From positions 829 through 12,181 of the forward strand of contig JAAXIL010000214.1 of NCBI GenBank assembly GCA_012270355.1: a stretch of DNA of 11,353 bases. Direction: 5' to 3'. The DNA comes from Psychrobacter sp. (GTDB taxonomy: Bacteria > Pseudomonadota > Gammaproteobacteria > Pseudomonadales > Moraxellaceae). The notes under the pieces were generated by a model, which ran no database searches, was not told where the DNA came from, and saw only the letters and a list, made by a program, of their open reading frames with translations. Positions 6,413 through 11,353 of the stretch are shown one piece after another (within the stretch, counting starts at the first letter, position 1; each line of letters opens with the position of its first letter). The translations under genes and the position numbers were made by a program.

Positions 6413-7747
6413 ATGCCTAACCCCTCAGATGCTCGCCCCAGTAAGTCACTATTTTGGGCGGATTTTAAATGGCTTGTGTCGCTGACTGTCATTGCAGGTG
6501 GTGTTGGGTGGATGCTCGGCTCACTGGCATGGGGATTGGTGGTTGGATTTTTGGCGTATTATCTGTGGCGATCTTATGCCATCCAAAAGTTCTACCACTG
6601 GTTAAACCGCTCAACTGTTGACCCGCCCCCTGATTTGTCAGGCGGATTGTGGTTTGTTGCCAATGAGTTTTATGCGAGCAAACAACAAGAGCAACGCACG
6701 CATCAGCAAATGATGGGACTCATCAAAAAAATCCGTGCGTCACTCATGGCATTGCAAGATGCGGTGATTTTGTTGGATCGAGACGACTGCTTAGAGTGGT
6801 GGAATGCTTCTGCTGAACGCCTTCTCAATCTCAAATCGGGTGATCAAGGCAAAGAAGTATTTGATCTTATAAATATCCCTGAGTTTATCGACTATTATCG
6901 CTCTGCTAAATCACCCAACGATGGCGTACGCTTAAAATCGTGGCGAGATTCTGAAAGATTTTTGCAATGTGAGGTCACACATTTTGGTGAAGAAAAACTA
7001 CTCATTATTTATGACGTGACCCGCCTGCAACACCTAGAGCAGATGCGACGGGACTTCGTGGGTAATGTGTCGCATGAACTGCGTACCCCACTGACCGTGC
7101 TGATGGGCTACATCGAAACCTTTTCTGATCAGCCTGACCTCGATCCGAAGTGGCAACGGGGATTTAGCCTGATGACTCAGCAAACTCGTCGCATGAACAG
7201 CATCATTAACGATTTGCTGTTGCTATCACGCCTTGAAAATGAGGAGGTTGGCGAGCGTCAATGTATTGATATGCCCCGTCTGCTGACTCATATTTTTGAT
7301 GATGCTCAGGTGTATAACAAAGAGTTTGGGCATCTCATCGACTTGCACATTGATTCCCAACAAAACCTATACGGCTCTGAGGTTTATCTGAACAGTGCTC
7401 TGCTCAATTTGGTCACCAATGCGATCAAATACACGCCCAAAGGCGGTGAGATTAGCGTCAGTTGGCAAGCGGTTAAAGGCGGGTGTTTGTTTGCAGTCAG
7501 TGATAATGGTATTGGCATCGCCCCCGAGCACATCGACCGTTTGACCGAGCGGTTTTATCGGGTGGACAGTGGACGCAGTCGAGCGACAGGCGGAACGGGT
7601 TTGGGACTTGCCATTGTCAAACATGTGCTTTACCAACACGATGCGACGCTAAAAATCGAATCGGTTGAAGGCAAAGGCTCAACCTTCAAGGTGTTTTTCC
7701 CCAGTCATCGCGTGTGTGGCGTGAGTGAACTGAAAACGGACGAATAA
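6413..7747 (+). CDS. phoR: Phosphate regulon sensor histidine kinase PhoR
   Basis: A 444-residue membrane kinase that phosphorylates PhoB and, in known systems, senses phosphate through the Pst transporter and PhoU. Two hydrophobic helices (about 19-52) with almost no periplasmic loop are followed by the basic linker WRSYAIQKFYHWLNR, the usual PhoR layout. A PAS domain (about 105-200) includes LQDAVILLDRDDCLEWWNASAERLL. The HisKA helix carries H221 in FVGNVSHELRTPL. The ATPase domain has the N box NLVTNAIKYTPKGG (332-345), DNGIGI (364-369), the F box ERFYRVD and GGTGLGLAIVKH (G2 box). All catalytic motifs are intact. It lies 111 nt downstream of phoB and is probably co-transcribed from the Pho-box promoter. 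ATG 6413 lacks a good Shine-Dalgarno but gives the expected N terminus. Confidence 0.95.
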   Translation: MPNPSDARPSKSLFWADFKWLVSLTVIAGGVGWMLGSLAWGLVVGFLAYYLWRSYAIQKFYHWLNRSTVDPPPDLSGGLWFVANEFYASKQQEQRTHQQMMGLIKKIRASLMALQDAVILLDRDDCLEWWNASAERLLNLKSGDQGKEVFDLINIPEFIDYYRSAKSPNDGVRLKSWRDSERFLQCEVTHFGEEKLLIIYDVTRLQHLEQMRRDFVGNVSHELRTPLTVLMGYIETFSDQPDLDPKWQRGFSLMTQQTRRMNSIINDLLLLSRLENEEVGERQCIDMPRLLTHIFDDAQVYNKEFGHLIDLHIDSQQNLYGSEVYLNSALLNLVTNAIKYTPKGGEISVSWQAVKGGCLFAVSDNGIGIAPEHIDRLTERFYRVDSGRSRATGGTGLGLAIVKHVLYQHDATLKIESVEGKGSTFKVFFPSHRVCGVSELKTDE

Positions 7748-7768
7748 TGGGTGATTTACCTGAATTGT

Positions 7769-9319
7769 TTAGCCATGTTTAAGCTGTCTTGGACGAAACC
7801 CTGTCGCCAACAGTACAACCGCATAGACCAATGCCCCTAATGCACAAATAATCAGCAAAGCGATGATGCGTTGCCACTGTGCCTCATGCGTGGGGAAATA
7901 GGGTAGCATAAAATACAAACTTGCCACCATGATTCCACTCGCCCCGCCAAACTGAGCAATGAGCTTGCCCCAATGTGTACCAAAACGGAAGGCATTCCGT
8001 TTGTGTAGCACATAATACAGTAAGCCTGCATTGACAAAAGATGCCCCCGTCGTGGCGAGTGCTAATCCACCATGAAGTGGCAACTCAAGTAAATAAAACA
8101 GCCCGATAAACACCACACTAAACGCCATGTTTGCCAACACCGAGATTATGCCGATTTTTACGGGCGTTTTGGTGTCTTGACGGGCAAAAAAGGCAGGGGC
8201 AAAAATTTTAATCAGCATAAAGCCCAAAATACCCCCTGCCAAACTCTTTAACGCCAGCCCGCTCATGTCGGCATCGTTTAGCGTAAATTCACCTCGCATA
8301 AATAAGGTTTGCATCAGCACATCGGACAGCACAAACATCGCACAAGAAGCAGGCAAGCCCACGAGCACAATCAACCGAGCCGCCCAATCGAGCGTTTTGC
8401 GGAAGCTCACATCATCTTGTTTGGCTTCAGATGCCGATAAACTGGGCAAAATCACTGTGCCAATTGCCACACCAATCAACCCAAGTGGCAATTCGCTCAA
8501 GCGTTCGGCAGCATAGAGCCAAGACACTGAGCCACCAATCATCAGCGAGGCAAAAATGGTATTCAGTAATAAATTGATTTGTGTCACCGAAACACCAAAA
8601 ATGGCAGGAAGCATCAGCTTTAAGATGCGACGTACCCCTTCATGCTGAAAGTCAATCTTGGGGGCGACGAGTAATTTTTGTTGCAAAAGCTGGGGCAGTT
8701 GAATAAAAAATTGTAGCATCCCTGCCAGTGCAACGGCATAGCCCAGTGCCATGATGGGCGTGGTGAGCATGGGAGCAAAAATAAGAGCTGCCCCAATCAT
8801 GCACAAATTGAGCAGCACGGGAGCAAAGGCAGGAGCAGCAAACCGACCATAGCTTTGCAAAATACTGCCTGCGAAGGCGGTCATGGAGATAAACAACAAA
8901 TAAGGGAAGGTCAGGCGGAGCAATTCACTGGCAGTGGCGAATTTATCGGGTTCGTCAGCAAAACCTGGGGCAAACAGGGTGATGACCCATGGGGCAAACA
9001 AAATCACCACCACGGTTAGCACCGACAACACCAACATGAGTGCCCCCGAGGTGCGAGAAATCAGCAGTTGCACCTCGGTGAGGGTGAACTTTTCTTTATA
9101 TTCTGACAGCACGGGCACAAAAGCTTGGCTAAATGCCCCTTCAGCAAACAAGCGACGCAAAAAGTTAGGGATTTTGAACGCCACCAAAAAGGCATCCATC
9201 AATCCGCCCGCCCCAAACACGCCCATCAGCACCATGTCTCGCACCAGCCCTAAGATGCGAGAGAGCATGGTCATGGAGCTGACGATAAAAGTGGAGCGAA
9301 ACAGTTTGCTTTTTGCCAT
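7769..9319 (-). CDS. murJ: Lipid II flippase MurJ (MviN)
   Basis: A 516-residue polytopic inner-membrane protein of the MOP superfamily with about 14 predicted helices. It flips undecaprenyl-pyrophosphate-linked peptidoglycan precursor (lipid II) to the periplasmic face. The N terminus has the MurJ signature: SRILGLVRD (R21, R27, D28), GAGGLMDAFLVAFKIPNFLRRLFAEGAFSQAFVPVLSEY (split over 36-74) with R55/R56 in the position of the essential cavity arginines. AERLSELPLGLIGVAIGTVILPSLS and the later RGEFTLND loop are also typical. Length matches the E. coli protein (511 aa). It is convergent with phoR, with 21 bp between the stops. It follows the aminopeptidase gene after 91 bp, in which it has its own promoter. 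The start is the first ATG, MAKSKLFRSTFIVSS, with no strong Shine-Dalgarno. Confidence 0.96.
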   Translation of the reverse strand: MAKSKLFRSTFIVSSMTMLSRILGLVRDMVLMGVFGAGGLMDAFLVAFKIPNFLRRLFAEGAFSQAFVPVLSEYKEKFTLTEVQLLISRTSGALMLVLSVLTVVVILFAPWVITLFAPGFADEPDKFATASELLRLTFPYLLFISMTAFAGSILQSYGRFAAPAFAPVLLNLCMIGAALIFAPMLTTPIMALGYAVALAGMLQFFIQLPQLLQQKLLVAPKIDFQHEGVRRILKLMLPAIFGVSVTQINLLLNTIFASLMIGGSVSWLYAAERLSELPLGLIGVAIGTVILPSLSASEAKQDDVSFRKTLDWAARLIVLVGLPASCAMFVLSDVLMQTLFMRGEFTLNDADMSGLALKSLAGGILGFMLIKIFAPAFFARQDTKTPVKIGIISVLANMAFSVVFIGLFYLLELPLHGGLALATTGASFVNAGLLYYVLHKRNAFRFGTHWGKLIAQFGGASGIMVASLYFMLPYFPTHEAQWQRIIALLIICALGALVYAVVLLATGFRPRQLKHG

Positions 9320-9349
9320 CGGAAAGTCTGCACAAAACGGAAAGGGCGG

Positions 9350-9371
9350 ATTATAGCATTTGCCAAATGCT
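9350..9371 (-). promoter_or_regulatory. Predicted extended -10 promoter of murJ with palindromic operator-like spacer
   Basis: On the minus strand a perfect TATAAT (9355-9350) is preceded by TGC (9358-9356), an extended -10. The candidate -35 elements are weak: CTGATT with 16 bp spacing or TTGCTG with 19 bp. The spacer is filled by AGCATTTG-C-CAAATGCT (9355-9371, plus-strand reading), a perfect inverted repeat with 8-bp arms around one base. A dimeric regulator bound there would block RNA polymerase. The regulator is unknown, and the site could also be a short hairpin at the end of an aminopeptidase transcript. Confidence 0.55.
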
Positions 9372-9410
9372 AATCAGCAATTCAATCATGAAAGCACGAT
9401 GAATAAATGG

Positions 9411-11234
9411 TTAGATTGCTTGCGTCCTCGCCTCAAGCCACGCCAACGCTTCATCTGACATTCTGCCCTTTAGCTCATGATAGACTTTGGTGTGATAGCC
9501 ATTTAGCCACGCTTTTTCTGCCTCAGTCAGCAAGTCAATATCCAGCAGACGAGTGTCAATCGGGCACAGCGTCACGGTTTCAAAACATAAATAATCGCCA
9601 AACTCATTATCGACATCGTTTTTATGATTGACGACTTGATTCACCACTAAGTTTTCGATGCGAATACCCCATTTGCCTTCACGGTATAGCCCAGGTTCGT
9701 TGCTGGTCAGCATCCCTGCTCGCATCTCACGATTTTTGCGGTCAGCATTATGCGAGATGGCTTGCGGGCCTTCGTGCACATTCAAAAAATAACCCACGCC
9801 ATGCCCCGTGCCGTGTCCATAGTCCAAACCGTGACGCCATAGCGGAGCTCGGCAAATCGCATCAAGGTTGGGAGCAGGAATGCCCTCAGGGAAATGAGCT
9901 TCAGCAAGAGCAATATGGGCTTGAAGTACCCGAGTCACGTCCGTTTTTTGAGCATCGCTGACCTGCCCGATTCCGACCATGCGGGTAATGTCGGTCGTTC
10001 CATTTTGATACTGTCCGCCTGAGTCGATGAGCAATAATCCGTCGCCATCCAAATAGCTAAAGTTGTCGGGCAACGCACGGTAGTGGGGGAGTGCCCCATT
10101 GGCATTAAAGCCTGCAATGGTCGGGAAGCTGGGTGAGACATAATTAGGCTGGGCAGATCTGGCGTCAATCAGCATCTCATCTACATCCAGCTCGCTTAAC
10201 CGTTCACCGTCTGCCAAGCGTCTTTCGAACTCGGCGAAAAATTCGCATAACGCCACACCATCTTGACGCATGGCTTCTCGAATGTGCTCAATGTCATCGG
10301 GCGATTTGACAGCTTTGAGCATCGTTGATGGGTTGGTTTTTTCGATGATGGTGACGTTTTCGCTTACCTTTGCCAACGTACCAACCGCCACACGGCTGGG
10401 GTCAATCAACAAAGTATCTTCGGCAGACAGTTTGTCCAAAGCAGTCTTTACATCGGCATAATCTGCCACGTTAAACCCTGCGTCATCTAACAAGGCTTGT
10501 ACATCCTTACTTATCTTTTGCGTATCGACAAATAGAGTGGCTTTGTCTTCATCAATTAAGACATGAGCCAAAAAGACAGGGTTATAATCGACATCATTGC
10601 CCCGCAAATTGGTAAGCCATGCCACATCATCAAGGCGTGAAAGCAGCTGGTGCTGGGCATTTTGGTCTCCCATATGCTCGCGTCCCGCGCGCAATTTATC
10701 GCTTGCCGATTGTGACACAAATTTTGCATCGTGGGCGTAGATTGGGGCAGTCGGCAGGGCAGGGCGGTCTTGCCAAATCTCATTGAGCACATCGACATCG
10801 GTTTTTAGCGTGACGGCGTATCCATTAAAGGCGGTTTGCAAACGGGTTTGTTCCGCCACCGACAACACATTGCCATCCAACGCAATTACCACCTCATCTT
10901 TATTTGACAACTGCTGTTTTACCCACTGTTTTAACCAATCAACATGGCTATTGCCCGTTTGCAATTTTTGCAATTCAATACCTGTGTCCGCCAGCTCGTT
11001 GTCAGCTTGTACCCAATATCGGCTGTCCGCCCACAGTCCTGCCTCGGTTGCGGTCACTACCAACGTACCAGCCGACCCAGTAAACCCAGATAACCACTGC
11101 CGTGCTTGCCAATATTCAGGCAGATATTCGGACAAATGTGGGTCAGCAGAAGGCACAATCAGAGCATCAATGCCGTGCGTTTGCATGGCTTGGCGTAAAT
11201 CAGTAATGCGGTTTTGAATGATGGTTTTTTGCAT
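9411..11234 (-). CDS. Xaa-Pro aminopeptidase, three-domain M24B family metallopeptidase
   Basis: A 607-residue cytosolic aminopeptidase P of the long, eukaryote XPNPEP1-like form, larger than E. coli PepP (about 440 aa). It removes an N-terminal residue preceding proline. Two creatinase-like N-terminal domains come first (1-150 with FTGSAGTLVVT and LWADSRYWVQA; about 155-310 with WLTNLRGNDVDYNPVF). The pita-bread catalytic domain covers about 315-540. The five dinuclear-metal ligands are intact: D404 (LLLIDSGGQY), D415 (TTDITR), H478 (GHGTGHGVGYF), E513 (TSNEPGLY) and E527 (IRIENLV). Their spacings almost equal those I recall for human XPNPEP1. A C-terminal module (540-607) matches the family. 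There is no signal peptide. ATG 11234 starts the conserved first helix and has no clear Shine-Dalgarno. I find no convincing promoter in the A/T-rich stretch 11235-11320. Confidence 0.94.
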   Translation of the reverse strand: MQKTIIQNRITDLRQAMQTHGIDALIVPSADPHLSEYLPEYWQARQWLSGFTGSAGTLVVTATEAGLWADSRYWVQADNELADTGIELQKLQTGNSHVDWLKQWVKQQLSNKDEVVIALDGNVLSVAEQTRLQTAFNGYAVTLKTDVDVLNEIWQDRPALPTAPIYAHDAKFVSQSASDKLRAGREHMGDQNAQHQLLSRLDDVAWLTNLRGNDVDYNPVFLAHVLIDEDKATLFVDTQKISKDVQALLDDAGFNVADYADVKTALDKLSAEDTLLIDPSRVAVGTLAKVSENVTIIEKTNPSTMLKAVKSPDDIEHIREAMRQDGVALCEFFAEFERRLADGERLSELDVDEMLIDARSAQPNYVSPSFPTIAGFNANGALPHYRALPDNFSYLDGDGLLLIDSGGQYQNGTTDITRMVGIGQVSDAQKTDVTRVLQAHIALAEAHFPEGIPAPNLDAICRAPLWRHGLDYGHGTGHGVGYFLNVHEGPQAISHNADRKNREMRAGMLTSNEPGLYREGKWGIRIENLVVNQVVNHKNDVDNEFGDYLCFETVTLCPIDTRLLDIDLLTEAEKAWLNGYHTKVYHELKGRMSDEALAWLEARTQAI

Positions 11235-11325
11235 GATGAATAACTTAATGGTTTTGAATTTGAAATTAGATATGTCGTAAATCTCTCAATTTACTACTCA
11301 ATATAAACATATCGAATGACCCCAC

Positions 11326-11348
11326 CCCTCCCCTTAGCAAGGGGAGGG
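11326..11348. repeat. GC-rich perfect hairpin, REP-like intergenic repeat (reaches window edge)
   Basis: Arms CCCTCCCCTT (11326-11335) and AAGGGGAGGG (11339-11348) pair perfectly over 10 bp with a three-base loop AGC. The flanking sequence is also C-rich (CCCCAC before the left arm). Hairpins of this composition occur as dispersed intergenic repeats in several proteobacteria. The window ends five bases later, so a longer repeat, a second copy or a following T-run cannot be seen. It could alternatively be the terminator of a gene to the right. Confidence 0.6.
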
Positions 11349-11353
11349 CGCCG

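Noticed and set aside
8934..9356. 140-codon plus-strand open frame opposite murJ
   Set aside because: It lies antisense to conserved MurJ coding sequence, has low-complexity Ser/Asn/Ala composition and shows no recognisable domain.
10783..11217. 144-codon plus-strand open frame opposite the aminopeptidase
   Set aside because: It is a shadow of a well-conserved gene, rich in Cys, Ser and Thr, with no domain.

Overview
The window looks like ordinary chromosome from a gammaproteobacterium of the Moraxellaceae (Moraxella/Faucicola/Psychrobacter-like). This rests on moderate GC, mostly weak Shine-Dalgarno sites, the character of the AspRS, PhoB, PhoR and MurJ proteins, and an aspS gene followed by lipid A/LOS genes. 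The genus is an inference from protein character only. I see no phage, plasmid, transposase, CRISPR or RNA-gene signature.

Left half (about 1-5303, all minus strand): a tight, probably single operon that starts at a good sigma70-type promoter (5352-5380). Its order is aspS (aspartyl-tRNA synthetase with features of the non-discriminating Asp/Asn type), an LpxL/HtrB-family lipid A acyltransferase, a small DUF1622 membrane protein, a GNAT acetyltransferase, a DxD glycosyltransferase, and a WaaZ-like (Kdo-transferase-like) core sugar gene. Two junctions are ATGA stop/start overlaps. The last gene is broken by two in-frame TAA codons and is called a pseudogene. The operon links a housekeeping synthetase to lipooligosaccharide assembly.

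Middle (5304-7747, plus strand): the phosphate-starvation two-component system phoB-phoR. It sits behind a textbook Pho box with a -10 element exactly 10 bp downstream, implying autoregulation. The 296-bp divergent region between aspS and phoB holds one promoter for each side; in 5381-5522 I see nothing beyond isolated TGTCA-like half-sites.

Right half (7769-11234, minus strand): a three-domain Xaa-Pro aminopeptidase (M24B) followed by murJ, the lipid II flippase. murJ has its own extended -10 promoter, whose spacer is filled by a perfect 8-bp inverted repeat that could be an operator. phoR and murJ converge with only 21 bp between their stops and no visible terminator. The right edge carries a GC-rich perfect hairpin of intergenic-repeat type.

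Most of the window is recognisable core-genome content. I do not see a wholly new system. The points worth a second look are the doubly interrupted waaZ-like gene, the murJ operator-like palindrome, the coupled DUF1622 gene inside an LOS operon, and the Asp/Asn specificity of the synthetase.
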